A DNA stretch of 64,000 nt from Paracoccaceae bacterium. Its GTDB lineage: Bacteria > Pseudomonadota > Alphaproteobacteria > Rhodobacterales > Rhodobacteraceae. Every line of letters starts with the position of its first letter. Position 1 is the stretch's first letter. The DNA is taken from assembly GCA_030066905.1 (NCBI GenBank), contig JASJAR010000012.1:56492-120491 (forward strand), in the 5' to 3' direction. A program made the position numbers and the translations under genes. Positions 52,915 through 61,923 of the stretch are shown here, in pieces. The notes beneath the pieces were generated by a model. The model had not been told where the DNA came from and ran no database searches. It saw only the letters and a program-made list of their open reading frames with translations.

Positions 52915-53829
52915 ATGTCGAGCAGGGCAGCCCCCAAAGTGGCGGTAGTGATGGGCGGACCCTCGGCGGAGCGCGAGGTGTCGCTGTCCACCGGGCGCGA
53001 ATGCGCCGCCGCCCTGAGGGGCGAAGCATACGAGGTCGTGGAGCTGGACGCGGGGCGCGATCTGGCCCAGCGGCTGACCGATATCGGCCCCGATGTCGTC
53101 TTCAACGCGCTCCACGGGCGCTGGGGCGAAGACGGCTGCGTCCAGGGTCTCTTCGAATGGCTGCGTCTTCCCTACACCCATTCGGGCGTGCTGGCCTCGG
53201 CGCTTGCGATGGACAAGGAGCGCACCAAGGAAATCTACCGCGCCGAGGGCCTTCCGGTCGCCGAAAGCCGGCTGGCCTGCCGGGACGAGATCGAGGGCCA
53301 CCACGTCATGGCGCCGCCCTATGTGGTGAAGCCCAATGCGGAAGGCTCGTCGGTCGGCGTTTACATCGTCGCCGAAGGGGCCGATGCGCCGCCGAAGCTC
53401 GACCCCGGCCTGCCGGACGTGCTGATGGTCGAGGCCTATGTGGCGGGCCGGGAACTCACCACCTGCGTGATGGGCGACGACCCGCTGGGAGTGACCGATA
53501 TCCTCACCGACGGCTGGTACGATTATGCCGCGAAATACGAAGAGGGCGGGTCGCGCCATGTAATCCCCGCCGAGGTGCCCGAAGCCATCGCCGAAGCCTG
53601 TCTCGACTACGCGCTTCGCGCCCACCGCGCGCTCGGCTGCCGGGGCCTCAGCCGGACCGATTTCCGCTGGGACGAAGGAAAGGGGCTGGGCGGGCTGATC
53701 CTTCTCGAAACCAACACCCAGCCCGGAATGACGCCGACCTCGCTTGCCCCCGAACAGGCCGCCCATAAAGGCATGAGCTTCGGCGCGTTGTGCCGCTGGA
53801 TGGTGGAGGACGCCTCATGCGACCGGTAA
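52915..53829 (+). CDS. ddl: D-alanine--D-alanine ligase
   Basis: A 304-residue ATP-grasp enzyme that makes D-Ala-D-Ala for Mur[21 protein letters not shown] opens the fold; [18 protein letters not shown] binds [23 protein letters not shown] near the end is the metal and substrate signature. The start is ATG 52915, though a TTG nine bases before is possible; neither has a good ribosome site. The stop lies inside the start of ftsQ, overlapping it by 13 bases. Confidence 0.96.
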   Translation: MSSRAAPKVAVVMGGPSAEREVSLSTGRECAAALRGEAYEVVELDAGRDLAQRLTDIGPDVVFNALHGRWGEDGCVQGLFEWLRLPYTHSGVLASALAMDKERTKEIYRAEGLPVAESRLACRDEIEGHHVMAPPYVVKPNAEGSSVGVYIVAEGADAPPKLDPGLPDVLMVEAYVAGRELTTCVMGDDPLGVTDILTDGWYDYAAKYEEGGSRHVIPAEVPEAIAEACLDYALRAHRALGCRGLSRTDFRWDEGKGLGGLILLETNTQPGMTPTSLAPEQAAHKGMSFGALCRWMVEDASCDR

Positions 53830-54689
53830 GGCGCCATGACCCCGCGCCCTCGCGGCTCGCCTACCGGATGCACCGGATGTGGCTGACGCCGGCCTTCTGG
53901 TGGTGCCTGAGGTTCGGCCTGCCGATGGCGGCGGTGACGCTTCTCGCCGTCTGGACCTTCGCCACCGAAGACCGGCGGATGGCGATTTACGCCTGGGGCC
54001 AGGACATCAAGCGCCAGCTCGAGGAACGCCCCGAATTCGTGGTCACCCTGCTTGCTGTCGACGGCGCATCGGACCCCGTTGCCCGCGAGATCCGCGAAAG
54101 CCTGCCGGTGCATCTGCCGGTCTCCTCCTTCGATCTCGACCTCGAAGCGCTGCGCGACGTCGTGCGCGACGTGCCTGCGGTCGCCACGGCGGAGGTCCAT
54201 GTCCGGGCCGGCGGCGTGCTCGAGGTTGCGGTCACCGAACGGGTGCCCGTCGCGCTCTGGCGCGGCCCGGCGGGCCTTTCCGTCCTCAGCCAGGACGGCA
54301 CCGTGATCGGACGGCTCGCGCGCCGGGCGGAGCGGGCCGACCTGCCGCTGCTGGTGGGGGCGGGGGCGGAGCGCGCGGTGCCCGAAGCCTTTGAGGTCCT
54401 CACGGCCGCCGCGCCCTTCGCGGCCCGTATCCGCGGGCTCCAGCGGGTGGGCGAGCGGCGCTGGGACATCGTCCTCGACAGGGGCCAGACCGTCCAGCTT
54501 CCCGCCCACGAGCCGGTCCTCGCGGTGGAACGTCTCATCGCCCTCGACACCGCCCAGGACCTTTTGAAGCGGGACGTTTCGGTGATCGATTTCAGGAACC
54601 GGGACCGCGCCACCGTGCGGCTGACCGACGAGGCGGTCACCGCACTGCGCGCGATCCGCATGATTGAAACGGGGGGAAGCGTGGAATGA
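53817..54689 (+). CDS. ftsQ: Cell division protein FtsQ
   Basis: A 290-residue bitopic divisome protein. A basic cytosolic tail ([18 protein letters not shown]), a transmembrane helix at about 28-48 ([20 protein letters not shown]), a POTRA domain (about 70-140, beginning [20 protein letters not shown]) and the FtsQ beta domain follow. It scaffolds FtsB/FtsL. The ATG at 53817 lies inside the last codons of ddl, and its stop overlaps the ftsA ATG. Confidence 0.94.
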   Translation: MRPVRRHDPAPSRLAYRMHRMWLTPAFWWCLRFGLPMAAVTLLAVWTFATEDRRMAIYAWGQDIKRQLEERPEFVVTLLAVDGASDPVAREIRESLPVHLPVSSFDLDLEALRDVVRDVPAVATAEVHVRAGGVLEVAVTERVPVALWRGPAGLSVLSQDGTVIGRLARRAERADLPLLVGAGAERAVPEAFEVLTAAAPFAARIRGLQRVGERRWDIVLDRGQTVQLPAHEPVLAVERLIALDTAQDLLKRDVSVIDFRNRDRATVRLTDEAVTALRAIRMIETGGSVE

Positions 54690-56023
54690 TGATGACCGAC
54701 CTCTACGAGACCCAACGCGCCATGCGCGGCATGCGCCAGGCCGCGATCCAGCGCGGTGTCGTCGCGATCCTCGATGTCGGGACCTCGAAAATCGCCTGTC
54801 TGATCCTCAAGTTCGACGGCGAGGAGATCGACCGCTCCGAAGGGATCGGGACCCTACGCGGGCAGTCGAGCTTCCGGGTAATCGGCGCAGCGACGACCCG
54901 GTCGCGGGGTGTCGAACTCGGAGAGAGCTGCGCGCTGGCGGAAACCGAACGGGCGATCCGCACCGCCGTCCAGGCGGCACAGAAGATGGCGAATGTCAGG
55001 GTCGACCATTGCATCGCCTGTATCGCCGGCGGCCAGCCGAGGTCTTACGGTCTTGCGGGGGCGGCCGAGATCGAGGGCGATCAGGTCACCGAACAGGACA
55101 TTGCCCGGGTGCTGTCGGCCTCCGACGTGCCGGACTACGGGACGGACCGCGAAATCCTCCACGCCCAGCCGGTGAACTTCGCCGTCGACCACCGTTCGGG
55201 GCTCATCGACCCGCGCGGGCAGATCGGCAACAAGCTCGCCTGCGATCTGCACATGCTCACGGTCGACCGGATCGTCCTGCAAAACCTGATCTACTGCATC
55301 AAGCGCTGCGATCTCGAACTCGCGGGGCTGGCCTCCTCTGCCTACGTCGCCGGTGTCGCGAGCCTCGTGGAGGACGAGCAGGAACTGGGGGCGGCGTGCA
55401 TCGACATGGGCGGCGGCGCGACCGGCATCTCGATCTTCATCAAGAAACACATGATCTACGCCGACAGCGTGCGCTTGGGCGGCGACCACATCACCCAGGA
55501 CATCGCCAAGGGCCTCCAGGTGCCGATCACCGCCGCCGAGCGGATGAAGACCTTCCACGGCGGCGTCGTGGCCACAGGCATGGACGACCGCGACCTCATC
55601 GAGATCGGCGGCGACACCGGCGACTGGGAGAAGGACCGCCGGACCGTGACCCGGTCGGAACTCATCGGCATAATGCGGCCCCGGGTCGAGGAAATCCTCG
55701 AAGACGTCCGCGCGAGCCTCGATGCGGCGGGGTTCGAGCATCTGCCCTCCCAGCAGATCGTGCTGACCGGCGGCGCGAGCCAGATCCCCGGCCTCGACAC
55801 GCTGGCGCCACGCATCCTCGGCCAGCAGGTCCGAATCGGACGCCCCTTGCGCATCCAGGGGCTTCCCCAGGCCGCCACGGGGGCCGCATTTGCCTCCGCC
55901 GTCGGCCTCGCCCTCTTCGCCGCACATCCTCAGGACGAGTGGTGGGACTTCGACATATCGGGCGATCGCTACCCGGCGCGCTCGTTCCGGAGGGCGGTAA
56001 AATGGTTGAAAGACAATTGGTAA
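54686..56023 (+). CDS. ftsA: Cell division protein FtsA
   Basis: A 445-residue actin-like ATPase that tethers FtsZ to the membrane. AILDVGTSKIACLILKF is phosphate loop 1; ACIDMGGGATGISIFIKKHM is phosphate loop 2; QQIVLTGGASQIPGLDTLAP is the adenosine motif. The 1C domain lies between. The C-terminal FRRAVKWLKDNW is the amphipathic membrane-targeting helix. Start overlaps ftsQ by 4 bases. A 197-base gap to ftsZ follows. Confidence 0.97.
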   Translation: MMMTDLYETQRAMRGMRQAAIQRGVVAILDVGTSKIACLILKFDGEEIDRSEGIGTLRGQSSFRVIGAATTRSRGVELGESCALAETERAIRTAVQAAQKMANVRVDHCIACIAGGQPRSYGLAGAAEIEGDQVTEQDIARVLSASDVPDYGTDREILHAQPVNFAVDHRSGLIDPRGQIGNKLACDLHMLTVDRIVLQNLIYCIKRCDLELAGLASSAYVAGVASLVEDEQELGAACIDMGGGATGISIFIKKHMIYADSVRLGGDHITQDIAKGLQVPITAAERMKTFHGGVVATGMDDRDLIEIGGDTGDWEKDRRTVTRSELIGIMRPRVEEILEDVRASLDAAGFEHLPSQQIVLTGGASQIPGLDTLAPRILGQQVRIGRPLRIQGLPQAATGAAFASAVGLALFAAHPQDEWWDFDISGDRYPARSFRRAVKWLKDNW

Positions 56024-56220
56024 CCACAAGATGTTCAGGCGCCGCATAAATACAGAGAGAAGTCAGGCGGCAAGCCCCACATTTTGTGGCATTTTTGTGG
56101 AATTCGCGTGACGGGCCGGGGAATTTTGAGTACGTTCCCCGCCAATAATTGGAACCAGAGCCGTTCGAACGGGGCAGCCCGGTCCCTCTCGAAACGGCCA
56201 AACGGACAGGCGGACTTGCG
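56024..56220 (+). promoter_or_regulatory. ftsA-ftsZ intergenic region with three palindromes
   Basis: This is the only sizeable gap inside the ftsQ-ftsA-ftsZ run. CCACATTTTGTGG is a 13-bp palindrome at the left, followed by a T-rich patch. GTTCC at 56134 and GGAAC ending at 56155 form a spaced palindrome around CCAATAATTGG (56142-56152). CCGTTCGAACGG at 56161-56172 is a perfect 12-bp palindrome 49 bases before the ftsZ ATG. I infer an independent ftsZ promoter with operators. Confidence 0.5.
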
Positions 56221-57771
56221 ATGACATTGAACCTTTCGATCCCTCAACACGAGGAGCTGAAGCCGCGGATTACGGTGTTCGGCGTGGGTGGCGCGGGCGG
56301 CAACGCCGTCAACAACATGATCGAGAAGGCGCTCGAAGGGGTGGAGTTCGTGGTGGCGAACACCGACGCCCAGGCGCTCCAGCAATCCTCCGCGCCGGCG
56401 AAGGTCCAGATGGGCGTGAAGGTCACCGAGGGGCTCGGGGCCGGGGCCCGGCCCTCGGTGGGTGCGGCCGCCGCCGAAGAGACCATCGAGGACATTATCG
56501 ACCATCTCGCAGGCGCCCATATGTGCTTCATCACCGCCGGGATGGGCGGGGGCACCGGCACCGGGGCCGCCCCGATCATCGCCCAGGCCGCGCGCGAGCT
56601 CGGGGTGCTGACCGTGGGCGTCGTGACGAAGCCCTTCCAGTTCGAGGGCGCCAAGCGCATGCGCCAGGCCGAGGAGGGCATCGACAACCTCCAGAAGATG
56701 GTCGACACGCTCATCATCATCCCCAATCAGAACCTGTTCCGGCTCGCCAACGAGAAGACCACCTTCACGGATGCCTTTTCGATGGCCGACGACGTGCTCT
56801 ACCAGGGCGTCAAGGGCGTGACCGACCTCATGGTCCGCCCCGGCCTCATCAACCTCGACTTCGCCGATGTCCGCGCGGTGATGGACGAGATGGGCAAGGC
56901 GATGATGGGCACCGGCGAGGCCGCCGGCGAGGACCGCGCGATTCAGGCCGCCGAGAAGGCCATCGCCAACCCGCTCCTTGACGAGATCAGCCTCAAGGGG
57001 GCCAAGGGCGTGCTCATCAACATCACCGGCGCCCACGACCTGACGCTCTTCGAACTCGACGAGGCGGCGAACCGGATCCGCGAAGAGGTGGACCCCGATG
57101 CCAACATCATCGTTGGCTCGACGCTCGACATGGCGATGGAAGGCGCGATGCGGGTGAGCGTCGTGGCCACGGGCATCGACGTCGTGGCAGCGGCAGGCGA
57201 CACGCCGCTGCCGCGCCGGGAGGCCGAAGCGCCCCTGCCGCGCCGCGAGGAGGCGGTCGCCGCAGCACCCGCGCCCGAACTGGCACCGGAGCCGGTCGAG
57301 ACCATCGTCGACCCGGATGTCGAAGAGGAGCCGTCGCTCTTCGACGAGGCCCCGGCACGGAGTTTCGAGCCGGTGGCCGAGGACGATCTGCCGCCGCCGG
57401 CATACCGGCCCGAACCGAAGCCCGAGGTGGCCGCCCGCCCCGCGCCGGGCACGCCCACGCCGGAGACGCTGGCCCGGCTCGAGGCCGCCGTCCGGAAGTC
57501 GCCCCAGGCCGGGTTCGCCTCCCAGCGCAGCGCGCCGCGGCCGGTCCCGGAAGCGGCCGAGGGCGACCGGGCCCGGTTCGGCATCAACTCGCTGATCGGA
57601 CGGATGACCGGGGTCACCGCCGACAACGCGGCCGCCCGCCGCCCGGCGGCGCAACCGCCGCTTCAGCGCTCCGCCGCGCCCCAGCCGAGGCTCTCGGCCG
57701 AGGAGCCCGATCTCTCTCCGGACCAGGAGCGGATCGAGATACCGGCGTTCCTGCGGCGTCAGGCGAACTGA
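56221..57771 (+). CDS. ftsZ: Cell division GTPase FtsZ
   Basis: A 516-residue tubulin homologue that forms the Z-ring. The GTPase core starts [20 protein letters not shown]; the tubulin signature GGGTGTG is at residues 109-115; the T7 loop is in [15 protein letters not shown]. After about residue 325 a long Pro/Ala/Glu-rich linker leads to a conserved block ([13 protein letters not shown]) and the C-terminal peptide [12 protein letters not shown] that binds FtsA. The long linker is normal for alphaproteobacteria. It ends the contiguous dcw genes. Confidence 0.98.
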   Translation: MTLNLSIPQHEELKPRITVFGVGGAGGNAVNNMIEKALEGVEFVVANTDAQALQQSSAPAKVQMGVKVTEGLGAGARPSVGAAAAEETIEDIIDHLAGAHMCFITAGMGGGTGTGAAPIIAQAARELGVLTVGVVTKPFQFEGAKRMRQAEEGIDNLQKMVDTLIIIPNQNLFRLANEKTTFTDAFSMADDVLYQGVKGVTDLMVRPGLINLDFADVRAVMDEMGKAMMGTGEAAGEDRAIQAAEKAIANPLLDEISLKGAKGVLINITGAHDLTLFELDEAANRIREEVDPDANIIVGSTLDMAMEGAMRVSVVATGIDVVAAAGDTPLPRREAEAPLPRREEAVAAAPAPELAPEPVETIVDPDVEEEPSLFDEAPARSFEPVAEDDLPPPAYRPEPKPEVAARPAPGTPTPETLARLEAAVRKSPQAGFASQRSAPRPVPEAAEGDRARFGINSLIGRMTGVTADNAAARRPAAQPPLQRSAAPQPRLSAEEPDLSPDQERIEIPAFLRRQAN

Positions 57772-57796
57772 CCTTCCGTGAGGGATAGATGAAGAA

Positions 57797-57822
57797 GGGC
57801 CCGGTCAATCCGGGCCTTTTCT
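57797..57822 (+). terminator. Intrinsic terminator after ftsZ
   Basis: Stem GGCCCGG (57798-57804) with CCGGGCC (57810-57816) around TCAAT, extended by G-T/A-T pairs, then TTTTCTGT. It lies 26 bases after the ftsZ stop and separates the dcw genes from lpxC. Confidence 0.88.
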
Positions 57823-57990
57823 GTATCCCGAACAGCGGCTTACGTAATTGAACAACTGATTCGGCGAGAACCCGCCCACGGCCCCGACCCGCGTGTTTCA
57901 GGCGGTTGCAAGAAGTGTGTTGTCCCACGGGCCGCCGATTTCTAGCTAGGTGTGGATAAGTCGGGCGATACCCGGTGAGGGGACAGGCAC

Positions 57991-58911
57991 GTGCAGACAA
58001 CGATCAAATCGCCGGTGAGCCTTGAGGGCATCGGGCTACACACCGGCAGACCCGTCAGGGTCAGGCTCTGCCCGGCGGCGGCAGAATACGGCATCTGGTT
58101 TCGCCGGACCGATATCGACCCGGGCCAGGCGATGATCTCGGCGCATTGGACCTCCGTTGTCCCTTCCGAGCTTTGTACCATGGTGATGAACGATGACGGT
58201 GTGTCGGTGTCGACGACCGAGCATCTGATGGCGGCCATCGCCGGCACCGGCCTTCACAACCTCCTGATCGAGATCGACGGGCCCGAAGTCCCGATCCTCG
58301 ACGGCAGTTCGGCGCTCTTCGTGCGCGCGATTCTGGCCCGTGGCATCCGCAGGCTCGACCGCCCGGTGCGCGCCATCGAGGTCCTGAAGCGCGTGGAGGT
58401 GACGCGGGGCAACGCCTTCGCCGCGCTGCAACCGGCTGCCGGGCTCGAGATCGACTTCCGGATCGATTTCGCCGATGCCGCGATCGGACGCCAGGAGAAG
58501 GTGCTCGACATGGCCAACGGGGCCTTCCTCCACGCGCTTTGCGACGCGCGCACCTTCTGCCGCCGCGCCGAGGTCGAGGCGATGCGGGAGCGCGGGCTGG
58601 CGCTTGGCGGGTCGCTCGACAATGCGGTCGTGATCGACGGCGACCGGGTGCTGAACCCCGGCGGGCTGCGCCATGCCGACGAGGCGGTGCGCCACAAGAT
58701 GCTCGACGCGCTCGGCGATCTGGCCCTTGCCGGTGCCCCGATCATCGGCCGCTACATCGGCGACCGGGCCGGTCACGCGACGACCCGCGCGCTCATCGAG
58801 GCTCTGATGACGACGCCCGAGGCTTACCGGATCGTCGAATGCAGCCGCGCCCAGGTCGCCCGGCTGCCGGGCGCCGGCGTCAAACGGTCGGACCTGCCTG
58901 CCGCGGCCTGA
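57991..58911 (+). CDS. lpxC: UDP-3-O-acyl-GlcNAc deacetylase LpxC
   Basis: A 306-residue zinc enzyme for the first committed step of lipid A synthesis. The first zinc His is in STTEHLMAAIAGTG near residue 76, and the other ligands in VRHKMLDALGDLALAG near 235-239. GIGLHTGRPVRVRL and DARTFCRRAEVE are also typical. The start is GTG 57991 with GTGAGGGGACAG upstream. It follows the ftsZ terminator and a 220-base gap, so it needs a promoter of its own. Confidence 0.96.
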   Translation: MQTTIKSPVSLEGIGLHTGRPVRVRLCPAAAEYGIWFRRTDIDPGQAMISAHWTSVVPSELCTMVMNDDGVSVSTTEHLMAAIAGTGLHNLLIEIDGPEVPILDGSSALFVRAILARGIRRLDRPVRAIEVLKRVEVTRGNAFAALQPAAGLEIDFRIDFADAAIGRQEKVLDMANGAFLHALCDARTFCRRAEVEAMRERGLALGGSLDNAVVIDGDRVLNPGGLRHADEAVRHKMLDALGDLALAGAPIIGRYIGDRAGHATTRALIEALMTTPEAYRIVECSRAQVARLPGAGVKRSDLPAAA

Positions 58912-58989
58912 ACGCGAAGCATTTTCAGCCCTTCCACATCTGTGCTAGACCTCGCCCGGTGAATATCGGTCGAGGAAGGGGCGTTGGGG

Positions 58990-59835
58990 ATGTCTGGGCG
59001 GTCACTTAAGGTCTTGCGCGTTTGCGCCGTCCTCGGCCTCGGCTTTCTCGCAGCCTGCGGCGGCAGCCAGGACGTGGCGCGGACCCAGCCGCTCGACGGC
59101 TTCTCGGCCGAAGAAATCTACCTCCGCGGCGAGTTCGAACTCGAATCCGGCGACCCCGAGGAGGCGGCGCGGTTCTTCGGCGAGGTGGAGCGGCTTTACC
59201 CGTTCTCAGAACTCGCCAAGCGTGCGCTCATCATGCAGGCCTTCGCCTATTACGAAGACCGAGACTACGAGGCGAGCCAGGCCGCTGCGCAACGGTTTCT
59301 GGATTTCTACCCGGCCGACGAAGACGCCGCTTACGCCCAGTACCTCCTCGCACTGGGCTATTACGACCGGATCGACGATGTGGGCCGCGATGCCGGGCTC
59401 GCCTTTCAGGCCGCTCAGGCGCTCAGAGGCGTTTTCGAAATCTATCCCGAAAGCCCCTATGCCCGGTCGGCGCGGCTGAAGTTCGACCTCGCCTTCGACC
59501 ATCTTGCCGGCAAGGAGATGGAGGTCGGTCGCTATTATCTCAAGCGCGGCCATTACACCGCCTCGATCAACCGGTTCCGGGTGGTGGTCGAAAGTTTTCA
59601 GGGCACGACCCATACGCCCGAGGCGCTCTACCGGCTCATCGAGGCCTATCTGGCCCTCGGGCTCGATGCCGAAGCCCAGACCGCAGGAGCGATTCTCGGC
59701 TTCAACTACCAGGCCAGCGCGTGGTACCAGGACGGGTTCGTGCTGCTCACCGGGCGCGGGCTCCGGCCGTCGGCGGAAAGCCGGGGCTGGCTCAACGACG
59801 TCTGGCGTCAGGTGATCCGGGGCGAGTGGCTCTAA
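58990..59835 (+). CDS. bamD: Outer-membrane assembly lipoprotein BamD
   Basis: A 281-residue lipoprotein of the BAM complex that inserts outer-membrane proteins. Lipobox LGFLAACGG puts the lipid on Cys near residue 22. Five TPRs follow, with EEIYLRGEFELESGDPEEAA, RALIMQAFAYYEDRDYEAS and GRYYLKRGHYTASINRFRVV. The ATG at 58990 follows GAGGAAGGGG; a TTG two codons earlier is in frame. It is 15 bases before recN. Confidence 0.95.
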   Translation: MSGRSLKVLRVCAVLGLGFLAACGGSQDVARTQPLDGFSAEEIYLRGEFELESGDPEEAARFFGEVERLYPFSELAKRALIMQAFAYYEDRDYEASQAAAQRFLDFYPADEDAAYAQYLLALGYYDRIDDVGRDAGLAFQAAQALRGVFEIYPESPYARSARLKFDLAFDHLAGKEMEVGRYYLKRGHYTASINRFRVVVESFQGTTHTPEALYRLIEAYLALGLDAEAQTAGAILGFNYQASAWYQDGFVLLTGRGLRPSAESRGWLNDVWRQVIRGEWL

Positions 59836-59850
59836 CCCAGAGGGCAGGCA

Positions 59851-61500
59851 GTGCTCACCGCACTCGACATTCGCGACATGCTCATCATCGACCGGCTGGA
59901 ACTTCGGTTCGAGGCCGGGCTCAACGTGCTCACGGGCGAGACCGGGGCGGGAAAGTCGATCCTCCTTGATGCGCTGGGCTTCGTTCTGGGCTGGCGCGGA
60001 CGGGCGGAGCTGGTGCGCCCGGGGGCTGCCGACGGGGAGGTGACAGCGGTCTTTGCGCTCGGGCCAGGGCATCCCGCGCGCACCGTGCTGGACGCGGCAG
60101 GGCTCCCGGTGGAGGACGAGCTGATCCTGAGGCGCCTCAACACCGCCGAGGGGCGCAAGACCGCCTGGGTCAACGACCGCCGGGTATCCGGCGAGACGCT
60201 CCGCGCGCTGTCCGACACGCTGGTCGAACTCCATGGCCAGCATGACGACCGGGGCCTTCTCAACCCCCGCGGGCACCGGGCGCTTCTCGACGCCTTCGCA
60301 GGCGTCGGGGCCGAACGCGCGGCCGTCCGGTCGGCCTGGCGGGCGCTCGGCACAGCGCGCCAACGGCTCGCCGAGGCGGAGGCGGAGGTCGATGCCCTGC
60401 GCGCGGAGGAGGATTTTCTCCGCCATGCCGTCGAGGAGTTCGATGCGCTCAGCCCTCAGCCGGGCGAGGACGCGGCACTCGATACCCGCCGGCGCCTGAT
60501 GCAGGGAGCCGCGCGGATTCGCGACGACGTCGCCAAGGCCCATGCCGCACTCGGGCCACAGGGCGCCGAAGGGATGATGGGCGACGCCGCCCGCTGGCTC
60601 CAAGGTGCTGCCGACCGTGCCGAAGGCGCGCTCGATGCCGCAATCGAGGCGCTCGGCCGGGCCGTCGGCGAACTCGGCGAGGCGGCAGAGGGTGTCGAAC
60701 GCGCCATGGCGGCACTGGATTTCGACCCCCGCGAGCTTGAAGCGGTCGAAGAGCGGCTCTTTGCGATCCGGGCGCTGGCCCGCAAGCACGACGTGCAGCC
60801 CGATGACCTCGGCGCCGCCCACGACGCGCTTCGGTCCCGGCTCGGCGCGCTGGACCGGGGGGCGGATGACCTCAGGGCGCTCGGGGATGAGGTCGGGGCG
60901 GCCGAGGCCGCCTATGGCGCGGCCAACGCGGCGTTGAGCGCGGCCCGCCGGTCGGCCGCCGACCGGCTCGACCGGGCGATGGCGGCCGAGCTTGCGCCCC
61001 TGAAGATGGACCGGGCGGCCTTTCGCGTGGCCATCGCGCCCGGCGAACCCGGACCGGAGGGGGCCGATACGGTCCAGTTCGTGGTCGCCACCAACCCCGG
61101 CGCGCCGGAAGGCCCCCTGAACAAGATCGCCTCGGGGGGCGAGCTGTCGCGGTTCCTGCTGGCGCTCAAGGTCTGCCTGACGGCCACGGAAACCGGCAAG
61201 TCCCTGATCTTCGACGAGATCGACCGGGGTGTCGGCGGCGCGACCGCTGATGCCGTGGGGCGCCGGCTGGCCACGCTCGCCGAGGGCGCGCAGGTTCTCG
61301 TCGTGACCCACAGCCCCCAGGTCGCCGCCCTCGGACGCCATCATTGGCGGGTCGAGAAGGAGGTTTCGGCGGGCACCACCCTGTCGCGGGTGGTTCCGCT
61401 CGATGCCCCGGCCCGCATCGACGAAATCGCCCGGATGCTGTCGGGCGAGGCGGTGACGGATGAGGCGAGAGGGGCCGCGCGGGCGCTGTTGACGGGGTAG
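59851..61500 (+). CDS. recN: DNA repair protein RecN
   Basis: A 549-residue SMC-like ATPase for double-strand-break repair. Walker A LTGETGAGKSILLDAL is at residues 27-42. Two long helical arms form the coiled coil in the middle (for example ARQRLAEAEAEVDALRAEED). The C-terminal ABC signature is SGGELSRFLLALK and Walker B is SLIFDEIDRGVGG. The start is GTG 59851 with AGAGGGCAGGCA upstream. It closes the lpxC-bamD-recN run. Confidence 0.96.
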   Translation: MLTALDIRDMLIIDRLELRFEAGLNVLTGETGAGKSILLDALGFVLGWRGRAELVRPGAADGEVTAVFALGPGHPARTVLDAAGLPVEDELILRRLNTAEGRKTAWVNDRRVSGETLRALSDTLVELHGQHDDRGLLNPRGHRALLDAFAGVGAERAAVRSAWRALGTARQRLAEAEAEVDALRAEEDFLRHAVEEFDALSPQPGEDAALDTRRRLMQGAARIRDDVAKAHAALGPQGAEGMMGDAARWLQGAADRAEGALDAAIEALGRAVGELGEAAEGVERAMAALDFDPRELEAVEERLFAIRALARKHDVQPDDLGAAHDALRSRLGALDRGADDLRALGDEVGAAEAAYGAANAALSAARRSAADRLDRAMAAELAPLKMDRAAFRVAIAPGEPGPEGADTVQFVVATNPGAPEGPLNKIASGGELSRFLLALKVCLTATETGKSLIFDEIDRGVGGATADAVGRRLATLAEGAQVLVVTHSPQVAALGRHHWRVEKEVSAGTTLSRVVPLDAPARIDEIARMLSGEAVTDEARGAARALLTG

Positions 61501-61923
61501 CGGCGTGCGGCCTTATCGGCTGACGGTTTGCACCTGGCCTGACGCGGAGGTTGGGCTCACCGCCAAAGCAACCGAACGAACACCCGTCCCGGGCTTGACC
61601 CGGGACCCCGATAGTCTTGGCCCTCCGGAGGATCGGGGCCCCGGATCACGTCCGGGGCGCGTTTTGCTCCGGGCTTCGCGGGCGCTGACCCCAGCATCCG
61701 CCCCAGGCCACGACCCGACCCGCTCCGTTCAACCCCGTCCATCGCCCGGTTGGGGGTTTTCCGTCACAACCCTTTGAAATCGCTCCGCCACGCTTGGCGA
61801 ACCGGTCGGGGTCGGCGTAGCCTGCCTCTGTCCGGTGCGTTTGGCCGGGCCGGAAGCCGGCGGCATGCGGGCCGTCGCCGCTTCGAGGATGCCGTTTGCC
61901 GCCCGCCCGAGGCATGCCGCGCC
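61501..61923. other. Gene-free stretch with one REP-type element
   Basis: Between recN and the channel gene. It contains a REP-type element at 61586-61658. An in-frame extension of the channel gene runs back to 61750 but translates to Arg-rich, family-foreign sequence, so I treat it as non-coding. The channel promoter should lie between 61700 and 61920, though I see no clear boxes. Confidence 0.55.
61586..61658. repeat. REP-type palindromic element, copy 4
   Basis: First palindrome 61586-61606 (GTCCCGGG...CCCGGGAC), spacer with TCTTGGCCCTCCGGAGGATC, second palindrome 61638-61658 (GCCCCGGA...TCCGGGGC). Same subtype as copy 3. Confidence 0.82.

Noticed and set aside
61750..61923. 58-codon N-terminal extension of the CLC channel
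   Set aside because: The extension is Arg-rich and unlike CLC N-termini; ATG 61924 begins a normal cytosolic lead before the first membrane helix.
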